From IMG/VR virus record IMGVR_UViG_3300046482_000313, positions 1-34,579 of that record: 34,579 nt of DNA; one strand, given 5' to 3'. The notes beneath the pieces are model-generated. The model was not told the origin of the DNA. It saw only the letters and a program-made list of their open reading frames with translations, and searched no databases. Both the position numbers and the translations under genes were made by a program. This DNA is from a virus. Positions 1 through 8,435 of the stretch are shown piece by piece. Each line of letters begins with the position of its first letter. Position 1 is the stretch's first letter.

Positions 1-578
1 CCGTTGGTCGTGGCAAAGCTCACGGTGCAGTTGCTCGTCACACTGAGCACGCGACTATTGACCGGCGCCAGGTTCGCCGCCGTGAGCACCGCCGCGCCGT
101 TCGTCGCCGTGACCGTGACCTGCGTTTGCTGCACGCTGAGGAGCAGCCCCAGGGTGGCGCGCATAGTGGCGGCGTCGGGGTCATCGAGGAGCGTGCGCGC
201 AAACGCCGTGAGGGTGAACAGCGCGGCAATGTCGGTGCCCGTAAAGACGATGCCCGTGTTCGCCGTGCCGGTCAGGGCCTCGATGGTGGTCAGCGTGGGG
301 CCGAGCGTCGCTGGAGTGCCTGGCTCACCCTGCGGTCCTTGCGGCCCCGGATCGCCTTGCGGGCCTTCCGGGCCAATGGGGCCTTGCGGACCAGTGTCAC
401 CCTGGGGGCCAGTCGGACCCGTAGGCCCTGCCGGGCCGGTCGGACCTGGCGGACCAGGGGCACCGGCGTTGCGGCGGAGCTGCTCAAGCCACCGTATCCA
501 TGTTGCGGCAAACAGGCGCGCATCATTGGGGAACAGGGGCTCTCTACTGGGCACAGGCTCAACAAACGTCTCTGCCAC
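1..578 (-). CDS. Collagen-like tail fibre protein, 3' end cut by the window edge
   Basis: The gene starts at a GTG at 578, seven bases after a GGAG in the end of the upstream gene, and reads open to the left edge, so about 192 residues are visible and the C-terminus is missing. Residues 1-40 are a non-repetitive head ending in [11 protein letters not shown]. They are followed by roughly 20 uninterrupted Gly-X-Y triplets ([17 protein letters not shown] type) and then a Thr/Ala-rich beta-like region. Collagen-like triplets are a known trimerising shaft in phage fibres. Its place directly after a fibre-type gene at the end of the late block supports a receptor-binding or fibre role. Fibre type and receptor cannot be told. 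Confidence 0.85.
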   Translation of the reverse strand, partial: MAETFVEPVPSREPLFPNDARLFAATWIRWLEQLRRNAGAPGPPGPTGPAGPTGPTGPQGDTGPQGPIGPEGPQGDPGPQGPQGEPGTPATLGPTLTTIEALTGTANTGIVFTGTDIAALFTLTAFARTLLDDPDAATMRATLGLLLSVQQTQVTVTATNGAAVLTAANLAPVNSRVLSVTSNCTVSFATTN

Positions 579-581
579 GCG

Positions 582-1259
582 CTAACTCCAATTCGTCATC
601 GACGACCAAAAACCACGGCACGTCAAACTTCCACTAGTATCAAATGTACCATCTATAGCGCTGATCAGGCACACGTAACTGGTCGCGGCGATGGGCCGAG
701 AGGCATCGCGAAAGCTCTGCTGCGTGGTCTGCGTGCCCACGGTCAGGCCCGCGAGGCCCCACCTGTCCGTGGCGGTACTATCTCCCACGCTCAGGCCCGT
801 GAGCCCGGTACTGGTGCCGAACTCGGTATCCACACGGATCAAAATTCCTTCGCAGCGATACCCGGCAGGCACCAACCCGGGCACCTGGATGACCCCCGTG
901 CCGGTGGTGGGGGTCACGCCCGTGACTTCGGTCATGCCACTGACCAGGCCGGCGGTGGGGGTGGGTATCCCCGTTTCCCAGGCATAGTTGTCCACCTCCC
1001 ACAGTTGCGAACCTTCCGCATCGGTCAGCACGAGGCGATACGTCCCGTTGAGATAGACCAGGGCCTGCCCGTCTGCTGAAAGCACAACCGGGTTGGGATT
1101 GCTGACCAAGAGGAAGGCATCGCTGTAGGAGGCCTTGGGCATCAGCGTGCCGGCAGCGTAGGTAAAGAGCTTGCCGCCTTCCAGGGGCGTGCCGTCCACG
1201 TCCCGCACGGTGAACAAGGGCCAGGCGGTGATGACGATTGGTTCCACGGCTGGTGCCAT
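582..1259 (-). CDS. Tail fibre/tailspike-like protein with head-binding-type N-terminus
   Basis: This 225-aa protein has an N-terminal region (about residues 1-100) of the kind used to attach podovirus fibres to the tail. It carries [11 protein letters not shown], the [10 protein letters not shown] turn, a [10 protein letters not shown] strand and WEVDNYAWE. The rest is beta-rich and Gly/Thr-rich and resembles fibre C-terminal modules ([15 protein letters not shown]). There is no catalytic signature of a depolymerase. The start is the ATG at 1259, with only a weak ribosome-binding site (AGAAAG). The gene is followed after 3 bases by the collagen-like fibre, suggesting the two form adapter and distal parts of one appendage. 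Its 3' end is lower in GC than its 5' half. Confidence 0.75.
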   Translation of the reverse strand: MAPAVEPIVITAWPLFTVRDVDGTPLEGGKLFTYAAGTLMPKASYSDAFLLVSNPNPVVLSADGQALVYLNGTYRLVLTDAEGSQLWEVDNYAWETGIPTPTAGLVSGMTEVTGVTPTTGTGVIQVPGLVPAGYRCEGILIRVDTEFGTSTGLTGLSVGDSTATDRWGLAGLTVGTQTTQQSFRDASRPIAATSYVCLISAIDGTFDTSGSLTCRGFWSSMTNWS

Positions 1260-1303
1260 CGCTGCGCTTTCTGGTTAAGTGTGGTCGCGGACCTGCCGAT
1301 AAA

Positions 1304-1315
1304 AGAGTATACTCT
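1304..1315. promoter_or_regulatory. Palindromic double TATACT promoter box (site B)
   Basis: The 12-bp perfect palindrome AGAGTATACTCT lies between the divergent genes at 1259 (minus) and 1419 (plus). Read on either strand it presents a TATACT hexamer at a proper distance to start transcription outward. No good -35 is seen for either direction. Transcription to the right would begin near 1320, at the foot of the structured leader. Confidence 0.45.
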
Positions 1316-1321
1316 GCTGCT

Positions 1322-1387
1322 GCCGGGTAGGGCCTTGCTAGCCCTCGCCAAGTGCAGCAGGCGCCAATCCGCTGGCTGCGGCCCGGC
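1322..1387 (+). ncRNA. Structured 5' leader of small-gene island, three-way-junction type (leader B)
   Basis: The predicted closing stem is GCCGGG (1322-1327) with CCCGGC (1382-1387). Inside it are a hairpin AGGGC/GCCCT (1329-1333 with 1341-1345) and a hairpin GCAGC..GCG/CGC..GCTGC (1354-1363 with 1370-1379, with a 2x2 internal loop). The element starts just downstream of a TATACT box and ends about 20 bases before the ribosome-binding site of the 1419 gene. It shares the word GGTAGGGCC with the analogous leader at 9954. Folding was done by eye and it matches no RNA family I recognise. Confidence 0.45.
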
Positions 1388-1418
1388 GCTGTCCCTCAAC
1401 CTGATTGGAGGTTCCCTC

Positions 1419-1568
1419 ATGCACATCGACTGGATCACGTTCATCTTCGTCGTCGCCATCCTTGGCACCACCCTCTTCCGTATCCATAAAGAGAGTCTGC
1501 GCGCGCATGCCCATACCCAGGAGATGCTGCGTGACATTGCCCGCTTCCTCGGCACGGACAGGAGGTAG
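1419..1568 (+). CDS. Small single-pass membrane protein
   Basis: A 49-residue protein with one clear membrane segment near the N-terminus (WITFIFVVAILGTTLF) followed by a charged, helical tail (HKESLRAHAHTQEMLRDIARF). The ATG at 1419 is preceded by TTGGAGG at proper spacing. It lies on the strand opposite to all surrounding virion genes and is followed four bases later by another membrane-anchored gene. The size and topology would suit a holin-, spanin- or superinfection-exclusion-type protein, but no family was recognised, so the function is open. Confidence 0.65.
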   Translation: MHIDWITFIFVVAILGTTLFRIHKESLRAHAHTQEMLRDIARFLGTDRR

Positions 1569-1572
1569 GGCC

Positions 1573-1887
1573 ATGGACCCACTGTTCACCATCATCGTGT
1601 TGCTGACGCTCGGCCAGATCGCGCGGGCCACCGCCGCCGCGCACCAGGAACTCCGCACGCTGCGCCAGCGCCAGGACCCGCCGCCCCCCGTGTCCCGCGC
1701 CGAGCACTTTGCCCGTGCGAAGGCGGCGCTGGCCCGCCTGGACGCCGAGGGCAAGACCCAGGATGCGGCCTGGCTCCGGGCCGAGTGGGGCACGGCACTG
1801 CTGGCCGACGCCCGGGCCCAGGGGCGCTTTCCGCTGTCCCCAGAGGCGATTGCCCGGCAACCACGGCCGAGCCCGAAGGTCGATTAA
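1573..1887 (+). CDS. N-terminally anchored small protein with coiled-coil tail
   Basis: A 104-residue protein with an N-terminal hydrophobic anchor (LFTIIVLLTLGQIARATAAA), then a charged helical stretch to about residue 35, a proline run (DPPPPV) and a helical domain (SRAEHFARAKAALARLDAEG). The ATG at 1573 follows AGGAGG, which overlaps the stop of the preceding gene, so the two are translationally coupled. Its stop overlaps by 4 bp the stop of the convergent lytic transglycosylase gene. An inner-membrane spanin role would fit this shape, but no outer-membrane partner is visible. Unassigned. Confidence 0.65.
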   Translation: MDPLFTIIVLLTLGQIARATAAAHQELRTLRQRQDPPPPVSRAEHFARAKAALARLDAEGKTQDAAWLRAEWGTALLADARAQGRFPLSPEAIARQPRPSPKVD

Positions 1888-4388
1888 CGCGTGTTCCGCG
1901 TCTCCCGCTGCATGGCCTGCTTCTCCGCAGGGCTCAGTGTCGCCTGCAGGACGCCATACACGCGCCGGTCCAGCCGCCCCTGGCTATCCAGAGCCGCCTG
2001 CATGAGTCCGCGCCGTTTGGGGTCCAGGAGCGCATGGGACAGGAGCCAGCGGGCCTGCCGCTGCGTGACATGCGCGGCCCCAATCGCCGCAGTGGTCGCG
2101 GTGATCGAGGCGGGGACGCCCATAGCCGTCATCGTCGCCAGGATCGCCCCCCAGGTGCCTGCCCGTGGTCCCGCAAACGCCGGCCGCTCGCCCAGGGCTT
2201 CACGTGGCGTGACGGGCGGTGGCTCGGGCGGGATGTCAGGCCCGCGCCGTCCAGGACCAGCCCCACCGGGCAACGCCTCCACCCGTGGCCGTGGTATCTC
2301 CGCCGGGATCGCTGGAGGCCCTGGGGGCTCCTGCAACCGTGCCGGGACATCCGGCGCACTCCCTGGCAGCAACGCTGGCCGTGGCGCCGGCGGCGTCTGC
2401 GTCGGCATGCGGGGCGTGCCGGCGAGCCGGCCAACATCCTGCCGCAGCGCCTGCACCTCGTCTGGCGCAAAACTCTTCGCAAAGAGGCTGTCGTCGCCGA
2501 GGTGCTTTTCCAGCCGTGTCAGCAACGCCCCGACGTTGAGGGTTTCTCGCCCCTGCGGGTCAATCCGCACAATGCCATGGCCCGGCCTGAGCCACTCCTG
2601 CACGTCCTGCAACGCCATTTCCCGTCGAAAAGTGGCATTGGCCTGGCGCAGCAGATCGGTCGCGACGGGCGAGCTTTCCAGCGCGTCCGCGTACACCCCA
2701 TAGAGCTGCTTCGCCGCCCCGCGCACGTTGCCATCGCTCGAGCGCGTGAGTGGCCCGAGGCGCCGCAGTTCCTCCCGAATCGTCTGCACCGACACCGCAC
2801 CCTCAGCCTTCTCCAGACTCGTGGCGATGCTTTCCACGGCCTGCGGGAAGGGGCGGACCGTGCCATCCGGGAGCACCCCACGACTGGCGCGCACCTCGGC
2901 GAGAGCCGTCTTCGCTGGTGTCATATCGACCGTGGCATCCTTCGCTGCGTCGCCAAATTTCTCGTAGAGCACCCAGGAAGGCGTCTCTGGCGTATAACGG
3001 CCAGGAATGGCCCGGGCGCTGCGGATGGCCTGCTGCTGCGCCGCGACATCGGCCGCCTGCTGCTGCACCTGTCCCTGATACCGCGCCTGTGCTCCCGCGA
3101 TGGTGCCGGACTCCTGGCGGTACGCCTGCTCCCGGGCCTGCCGCACCTCCTGCTGATACTGCGTCAGGGCCTCATCGTAGCCCTGCTGATTGGCGGTGAT
3201 GGTGTCCGCACGCGCCTGCACCCGTCGCTGATAGCGGGCCTGGGCATCGAGGGCTTTGCGCTCGGCCGCCTGATAGGCCTCGCGGCGACCGGCCTGTTGC
3301 GCGGCCCGGGCCTCCTGCACCGCCCCTTGCCACTCCTGGTGCGCCACGCGCGTGGCCTCGTCTGCAGCACGAATCGCACGCCCGGCTTGCGTCTTACTGA
3401 GGACCGACTTGACAATATCCGGCGTGCCGAGGAGCAAGCTGAAGCCCGCGTTGAGCAGATCGCTCTGGTAGACATTCAGCGGTCCAAGCTCAAAGACGGC
3501 CTGCTCCTTGGGCCGTATCCCGAGCTGCATACGGGCACGGTCAAGGGCACCCTGCGCGATGACCTGCCCGGCGATCATGCCAGGAATGCCCCCGGTGGCC
3601 CCCCCAAGCACCGTGCCCGCCGCGCCATAGCCGACATCCAGGGCGGTATCGACCCACTTCTTTGCCGGGTTTTGCTCTTCCAGCGGGGCTTCTTGCGCCG
3701 GGGCCTCCAGGCGCGGGCGGGCCGAGGCGGGGAGATAATCGTAGGGCGAGCCGGCCCCCACCCCCGTGGGTGGCGGCGTCACCGGCCCGGGCGGACTCGT
3801 CTTCTCAATATCGATCACCAGGTCACTCGGCGGCTCAGGTTGCCCTGGGGCGCGTCCTGGGGCAGCCCCTGTCTGGGACACGGGGGCAGGGGCCGTCGTG
3901 CCCTGTGGGGCCTGCTGGGCGTCTCTGCGGGCTAGTTCCGCCTCGATCTCCTCCAGCCGACTGCGGGCGGGCTTCGGGGCAGGGGTCGCGGCCTCGGCCC
4001 TGGCTGGCCCCAGTTTGTGCAGAATCCACGCCACATAGTTCTGCGTCTCTGTGAATGGCGGCACCCCGCCATGCTGCTTCACGGCGCCGGGCCCGGCGTT
4101 GTACGCGGCGAGTGCAAGACGGGTATCGCCGCCGTGGGCATCGAGTTGCTGCTTGAGGTAGCGGATACCTCCCTCGATGTTCTGGCCCACATCGTAGCGG
4201 TTGACGCCGAGGTCTTTGGCGGTGCTCGGCATCAGTTGCATCGGGCCATAGGCCCCGGCAGGCGAGGTCAGGGCAGGCTGAAAGCGCGATTCCCGTTCCG
4301 TCACCGCCAGCGCGAGCTGCGGGTCGACCCCCTGGAGTTGGGCCTCCACTTCGATCAGGCGCTTGATATCGTCGGTCTGCCAGGCCAT
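1884..4388 (-). CDS. Internal virion protein with lytic transglycosylase (SLT) domain
   Basis: An 834-aa ejection-type protein. Residues 1-130 form a lysozyme-like SLT transglycosylase domain: the catalytic glutamate lies in TERESRF (about residue 32), followed by AYGPMQLMPSTA, the GGIRYLKQQL helix and LALAAYNAGPGAV. This domain cleaves peptidoglycan so that DNA can cross the wall during infection. Residues 130-220 are Pro/Ala-rich, about 350-480 are Gln/Ala-rich coiled coil, and the C-terminus is helical. The ATG at 4388 overlaps the stop of the upstream gene (ATGA) behind GGAGG; a TTG one codon earlier is less likely. By position it is the counterpart of P22 gp16 or T7 gp16. Confidence 0.85.
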   Translation of the reverse strand: MAWQTDDIKRLIEVEAQLQGVDPQLALAVTERESRFQPALTSPAGAYGPMQLMPSTAKDLGVNRYDVGQNIEGGIRYLKQQLDAHGGDTRLALAAYNAGPGAVKQHGGVPPFTETQNYVAWILHKLGPARAEAATPAPKPARSRLEEIEAELARRDAQQAPQGTTAPAPVSQTGAAPGRAPGQPEPPSDLVIDIEKTSPPGPVTPPPTGVGAGSPYDYLPASARPRLEAPAQEAPLEEQNPAKKWVDTALDVGYGAAGTVLGGATGGIPGMIAGQVIAQGALDRARMQLGIRPKEQAVFELGPLNVYQSDLLNAGFSLLLGTPDIVKSVLSKTQAGRAIRAADEATRVAHQEWQGAVQEARAAQQAGRREAYQAAERKALDAQARYQRRVQARADTITANQQGYDEALTQYQQEVRQAREQAYRQESGTIAGAQARYQGQVQQQAADVAAQQQAIRSARAIPGRYTPETPSWVLYEKFGDAAKDATVDMTPAKTALAEVRASRGVLPDGTVRPFPQAVESIATSLEKAEGAVSVQTIREELRRLGPLTRSSDGNVRGAAKQLYGVYADALESSPVATDLLRQANATFRREMALQDVQEWLRPGHGIVRIDPQGRETLNVGALLTRLEKHLGDDSLFAKSFAPDEVQALRQDVGRLAGTPRMPTQTPPAPRPALLPGSAPDVPARLQEPPGPPAIPAEIPRPRVEALPGGAGPGRRGPDIPPEPPPVTPREALGERPAFAGPRAGTWGAILATMTAMGVPASITATTAAIGAAHVTQRQARWLLSHALLDPKRRGLMQAALDSQGRLDRRVYGVLQATLSPAEKQAMQRETRNTR

Positions 4389-5902
4389 CAACCGCCTCCC
4401 TTGCGCAGGCGGTCGCGCTCCGCTAAGAGTTCCTCACGGGACATCTGCGCCACGGGCTTGCCGGTCGTCGAGGCCTTGGCCGCCGTGGAGCCCGTCTCGA
4501 GCACCACATTGGCGGGATTCCCCCCCAGGCGTGTCGTGAGATCGCGGTATTGCTGCTTCACCTGCCCATAGTCCTTCTCGTATTGCTCATAGAGCTTGCG
4601 GCTCCGGGTCAGCAAATCGGCGCGCATCGCCTCGGACAGCCGCTCCCCACTTTGCACATAGCCGAGCCGAGCCTTCACCTGTTCGTAAAAGCCCCCGGCG
4701 CTCGCGGCATTCTTAAACTCGATATCTCTCACCCCGGTGGTCGGGTCGAGCATCTTCATAAACGCCGTGATCAACGCGAGATCCCCCGCCGCCGAGGGCT
4801 CGACCCCCGAGGCCTCAATCCGGCCCATCGAGTCGCGCACGGTATAGTAATCCGTCAGGAGTTTATCGACATGCGTGCGCAACTCGTTTTCCTGCGTGCG
4901 GATCTGCGTCTGCTGCTGCTGCGTCAGCTTCTGGCCTTCGAGCGACTTGATCGGCTGGCCATCGGCGCCAAGCACGGGCCGTGCCTGGAGCGTCGTGCCA
5001 TTGGCGTATTCCGGCACGGCGACAATGTTACCCTGGGCGTCCGTCTGATAATTGAGTTTGCCGCTCTGCTGCTGGAGCTTGAGCATGTCCACATCCTGGC
5101 CACGCACGAGGGCCTGCATCTTCTGTTGCTCGAGACGCGCCTGAAGGCTGTCTTTGACACTGAGGGCCTGGTCGATAAAGGGCTGCATGGCCTCCTTGCT
5201 GTACACCTGCGGCAACCGCGACACATACTGCCCCAGCCCCAGGCGCTGCAGATCGTCCTTCATCTTCTCCAGGCTGGCCTGATCGGTCACCCCCTGCGCC
5301 ATCTGCCCGAGCGACTCCATGACCTTCTCGCCCATCACCAGGCGTTGCTCCTGGCGCTTGAGCGTGGCGTCCTCCATCTGCTGCTGCCGTTGGTACAGGG
5401 CCAGTGCGGCAGTGGGGTCGCGCCGCGCCAGGGCGAGCAGCGGGTTGTCCTGCGGCTGATTGAGTGTGCCGAGCGTGCTCTGCGGGGGCGTCACCGTCGG
5501 CATCACCTGGCGCGCCAGGTCCGGCGGGATGGGGCCCCCGCTCTCCGGCGACACGCCCGCATAGCGGCTCGCGTCGGGAGAAGCGGGAATGGTCTGCGTG
5601 GCACCCGCACCGCCAGGGCCAAAGGCCTGTTGCGTCATCGCGCCAGCGGGACCACCCGCGTTCAGGCTGGCGAGCGGGCTCTGCCCCATGCCACCGCCAC
5701 CAAAGATAAACTCGGGGTGCTGCTGGAGAAAGGCGCGCTCCTCGGCCGCGGTTGCCTGCTGGCGCTGGAGGTCCTGCAAGGCCATCAGGGCGCTCTGGTT
5801 CTGGAGCATGCCCCCGGCCGCGTTGATCGCCTGCGTGGTACTGCGGCCCAGATCGAACGGTCGTATCTCGGGCAGGAGCAGCCCGCCCAGCACCGTGCCC
5901 AT
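4388..5902 (-). CDS. Internal virion / DNA-ejection protein, protospacer-bearing
   Basis: A 504-aa Gln/Ala-rich helical protein starting at an ATG behind AGGAGG. The N-terminal 30 residues are hydrophobic-rich (MGTVLGGLLLPEIRPF). Then come a Gly/Pro-rich stretch and long coiled-coil segments (about residues 160-330 and 340-470). No enzyme motif is seen. It lies between two other large helical virion proteins, the position of P22 gp20 in the ejection set gp7/gp20/gp16. The segment at 4524-4552 is identical to the last spacer of the CRISPR array at the right end of the window. Confidence 0.75.
   Translation of the reverse strand: MGTVLGGLLLPEIRPFDLGRSTTQAINAAGGMLQNQSALMALQDLQRQQATAAEERAFLQQHPEFIFGGGGMGQSPLASLNAGGPAGAMTQQAFGPGGAGATQTIPASPDASRYAGVSPESGGPIPPDLARQVMPTVTPPQSTLGTLNQPQDNPLLALARRDPTAALALYQRQQQMEDATLKRQEQRLVMGEKVMESLGQMAQGVTDQASLEKMKDDLQRLGLGQYVSRLPQVYSKEAMQPFIDQALSVKDSLQARLEQQKMQALVRGQDVDMLKLQQQSGKLNYQTDAQGNIVAVPEYANGTTLQARPVLGADGQPIKSLEGQKLTQQQQTQIRTQENELRTHVDKLLTDYYTVRDSMGRIEASGVEPSAAGDLALITAFMKMLDPTTGVRDIEFKNAASAGGFYEQVKARLGYVQSGERLSEAMRADLLTRSRKLYEQYEKDYGQVKQQYRDLTTRLGGNPANVVLETGSTAAKASTTGKPVAQMSREELLAERDRLRKGGG
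4524..4555 (-). other. Protospacer matching the terminal CRISPR spacer, with flanking AAG
   Basis: Bases 4524-4552 are identical to the 29 visible bases of the last spacer (34551-34579). If that spacer has the usual 32 bases, the protospacer spans 4524-4555. The next three bases, 4556-4558 (CTT), read AAG on the minus strand, immediately 5' of the protospacer. AAG is the canonical interference PAM of type I-E systems. The other flank (CCC at 4521-4523) is not a known type I-E PAM. Confidence 0.8.
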
Positions 5903-5912
5903 GCGTGTCCTC

Positions 5913-8435
5913 CTACCGGTTCAGGTTTGCGAGCAGACTGGTGAGCTGGTTCTGGAAGTTCATGTTCCCGAAGGCCCCCTGCGCCGCGTTCCCCACATTG
6001 CTGAGCGCATTCGTCCAGGCATTGCCCTGGGAGAGTTGCCCTTGGGCCTGCCCGGCGCCCAGCGTTTGCAGCAGGTTCGCCATGGCGTTGGCCTGGTTCT
6101 GGCCCCCCGTGCCCAGTTGCCCGACCGCCGTTTGCCCAATCCCCGCCAGCCCGGCCAGTTGATTCCACTGCGTCCCCAGGCCCTGGCGTTGCGCATTGTA
6201 GAGGTCCATCAAGCGCTGATTGGCGGCCTCGCGCTCTTGCCAGTCGCGCGCGTACTGGAGCTGGTGCTGTTGCAGCCCCCGGTTGTACCACGTGTCAAAC
6301 CAGTTCTGGAACTCGCCCACCGTCTGCTGGCGCCCTTGCAGTCCCTGCTGAAAGGCCGTCTGCTGCCCCTGGAGGGCCTGCTGCCAGTTCTGCGCCCCGG
6401 CCTGTTGGGCGAGCTGCTCACGGAAGGCCGCCTCGGCCTGGGCCTGCCCAAAGCCGAGCTGTGAGGCCGTCTGCGCCCACTGCTCACGCATCTGCGCTTG
6501 CTGCGCCGCGCGCTGCCAGGCGTTGCCGTACTCCTGACTCGCCAGGTCCTGCCCTTGCCGCTGGAGCGCGGCGAGCGTCGAGCCACTCAGTAAGCCGCCC
6601 CGGGCGGCGGCACTGGCTTCCAGGGCTTTGCGCGCTTCCTCCTGGCGAAACTGCACGCCCGGATCGTTGGCCAGCAGCTCGGCGCCGCGCACGGTGGGGA
6701 CGGCCCCTGGGGTATACCGATAGTCCCCTGCCCGGGGTCCCTGCCCGGGCGTATAGCGATAGGCGGCCGCGTCGAGCGGCGCCGGCCCCTGGAACACCGC
6801 CGGATTCCAGCCCGGCATGACGCCCGGCATGGCATAGTCCGCGCCACGGATCGGCGCCAGTTGCCCGAGCGTGGGTTGCCCCTGCCCGGCGAGCTGTTGG
6901 AGCTGGGGTAACGCCTGCTGCCCCGCCGCCAGCCACGGCGCTTGATTGGCCTGCTGCTGGAGCCATTGCGCGGTTTGCAGCTCCAGCGCCCGATTGAGCG
7001 CGTCGCTCTGCGCCCCCGCCGCGTCCCGAGACGCCTGCGCGCCGAGGGCGCCGGCGCCCAGGCCCGTGAGCCCACTCACGGCGGGGCCCAGCCACCCGGC
7101 GTTTTTGCCCAGGAAGCTGCCGACACTGCCCAGGGTCCCGAGCACACTGGAGAGCCAGCCGCCGTCCGTGGCGCCGCTCCCAGAGGACCAATTGTCGTAG
7201 GGCGTCTCCCTGCCCCAGTCGTTACTATAATCCCAGCCGCCGTCCGGCGATGCCCCCGCGTCCCAGGACCAATTGTCGTACGGCGTCTCCCTGCCCCAGT
7301 CGTTACTATAATCCCATTCGCTCATCGCCCCTCCCGTCCCCGCGTCGCCCCATCCCTGTGTCGCCCCCGCCTGCACGTCCTGCGCGGCCTGGAACAGCTC
7401 CCCCGCGCCACCCCCGGCCCGGCCCACCTGCCCGGCCAGCCCGAGATAGCGCCCCGCCTGGCGCAGCGGATCGGCGCCAGGAATGGCCCCGAGCGCGCCC
7501 GTCACCCGCCCCGTACTCTGGAGCAGGCGCCCGACATCACTGACGTTCTGCACCCCACTGGCGGCCAGATTCCCCAGCCCGGCGGCCCCGCCGGCCAGCC
7601 CACTCGCCGCCCCGAGGGCGCCGGCGAGGCGTGTCAACCATGGTTGCTTGAGGGCCGTGCCGAGCATGCCGGCGCCTTGCGCGCCGTAGCCGCCCACCGT
7701 GCCGATGGTCCCGAGCGTCGAGGTGGGCACCCCCAGGATACTGCCGCCCGCCCCGGCCCCGGCACCCGCCGCCCCCGCCGCGCCAAAGGCCCCGAAGGAC
7801 CCGGCGCCCCCCACGGCCATCGTCAGGGCATTGAGGGCCTGAAAGAACTGATCACCCAGGGGGCTAAAGGCATCGCTGGGCTGGGGCACACTGGCGCGCC
7901 AGTCCTGGTCGCGCATCTGCGCCAGGAAGGTATCAAACAGCTGCCGCTCCTGCCCGGTGGCCTGGCCGCTGCGGATGCGCTCGTCCAGCTGGAGCATGAT
8001 GGCCCCAGCGTCCGGCGACGACGGCGTGAGGTAGTGGCTCCAGTCGCCCTCCTCACCGGGATAGCCCGCCTGCAACTGCGTCCAATCCCGCGTCGGGATG
8101 GCAAGCGCCTGCTGGCGCATCGTGTCGTACTGCTCACGCTCGAAGTCCGCGAGCGTCCCCGCCCGCGCCGCCTCGCCCCAGTCGATCAGTTGCGGGATAT
8201 AGCCCACGGCGTATTCGGACAGGCCGGGCGCCCATTCCTGCGTCGCCGCGTCGGGCCGCCACTGAAAGCGCTGCGTCCCAAACTGCGCCGGGAGCTGATA
8301 CTCCGGCACGCGCGCAATGCCCGGCACGCCCCAGGTGATTTTCGAGCCATCAGGTAAGGCCAGTTCCCCGTATTCGGGGATGTCCTCGGCCTGATCGTCG
8401 ACGATGCCCTGGCCTGGCACATACCACAGGGTCAT
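5913..8435 (-). CDS. Large internal virion / ejection protein
   Basis: An 840-aa protein starting at an ATG (8435) that overlaps the stop of the gp10-like gene (ATGA), behind GGAGG. The N-terminal ~220 residues are mixed and aromatic-rich. Residues about 220-370 are a Gly/Ala-rich hydrophobic region able to form amphipathic or membrane helices (GAFGAAGAAGAGAG). The C-terminal 350 residues are Gln/Ala-rich helix. Two tandem copies of a 27-residue unit (WDYSNDWGRETPYDNWS plus linker) lie near the middle. With the next two genes it forms a three-gene ejection set, in the place of P22 gp14/gp7/gp20. Individual equivalence is uncertain. Confidence 0.7.
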   Translation of the reverse strand: MTLWYVPGQGIVDDQAEDIPEYGELALPDGSKITWGVPGIARVPEYQLPAQFGTQRFQWRPDAATQEWAPGLSEYAVGYIPQLIDWGEAARAGTLADFEREQYDTMRQQALAIPTRDWTQLQAGYPGEEGDWSHYLTPSSPDAGAIMLQLDERIRSGQATGQERQLFDTFLAQMRDQDWRASVPQPSDAFSPLGDQFFQALNALTMAVGGAGSFGAFGAAGAAGAGAGAGGSILGVPTSTLGTIGTVGGYGAQGAGMLGTALKQPWLTRLAGALGAASGLAGGAAGLGNLAASGVQNVSDVGRLLQSTGRVTGALGAIPGADPLRQAGRYLGLAGQVGRAGGGAGELFQAAQDVQAGATQGWGDAGTGGAMSEWDYSNDWGRETPYDNWSWDAGASPDGGWDYSNDWGRETPYDNWSSGSGATDGGWLSSVLGTLGSVGSFLGKNAGWLGPAVSGLTGLGAGALGAQASRDAAGAQSDALNRALELQTAQWLQQQANQAPWLAAGQQALPQLQQLAGQGQPTLGQLAPIRGADYAMPGVMPGWNPAVFQGPAPLDAAAYRYTPGQGPRAGDYRYTPGAVPTVRGAELLANDPGVQFRQEEARKALEASAAARGGLLSGSTLAALQRQGQDLASQEYGNAWQRAAQQAQMREQWAQTASQLGFGQAQAEAAFREQLAQQAGAQNWQQALQGQQTAFQQGLQGRQQTVGEFQNWFDTWYNRGLQQHQLQYARDWQEREAANQRLMDLYNAQRQGLGTQWNQLAGLAGIGQTAVGQLGTGGQNQANAMANLLQTLGAGQAQGQLSQGNAWTNALSNVGNAAQGAFGNMNFQNQLTSLLANLNR
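7184..7315. repeat. 81-bp-period direct duplication inside the ejection-protein gene
   Basis: Bases 7184-7234 and 7265-7315 are about 51-bp copies differing at one base. They encode two copies of the peptide WDYSNDWGRETPYDNWS. The duplication is in frame with a 27-codon period. Recent slippage or unequal crossover is the simplest cause. Confidence 0.85.

Noticed and set aside
4-585. Plus-strand reading with Gly-Pro-rich repeats at the left end
   Set aside because: It is the antisense image of the collagen triplets. The minus-strand reading has perfect Gly-X-Y periodicity, a start with ribosome-binding site and fits the late operon.
1785-3935. Long plus-strand open frame of 716 codons opposite the transglycosylase gene
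   Set aside because: Arg/Pro/Leu-rich composition without domains; it mirrors the codon pattern of the minus-strand gene in high-GC DNA. The same holds for other long antisense frames (4550-5944, 6942-8357, 28925-30277).
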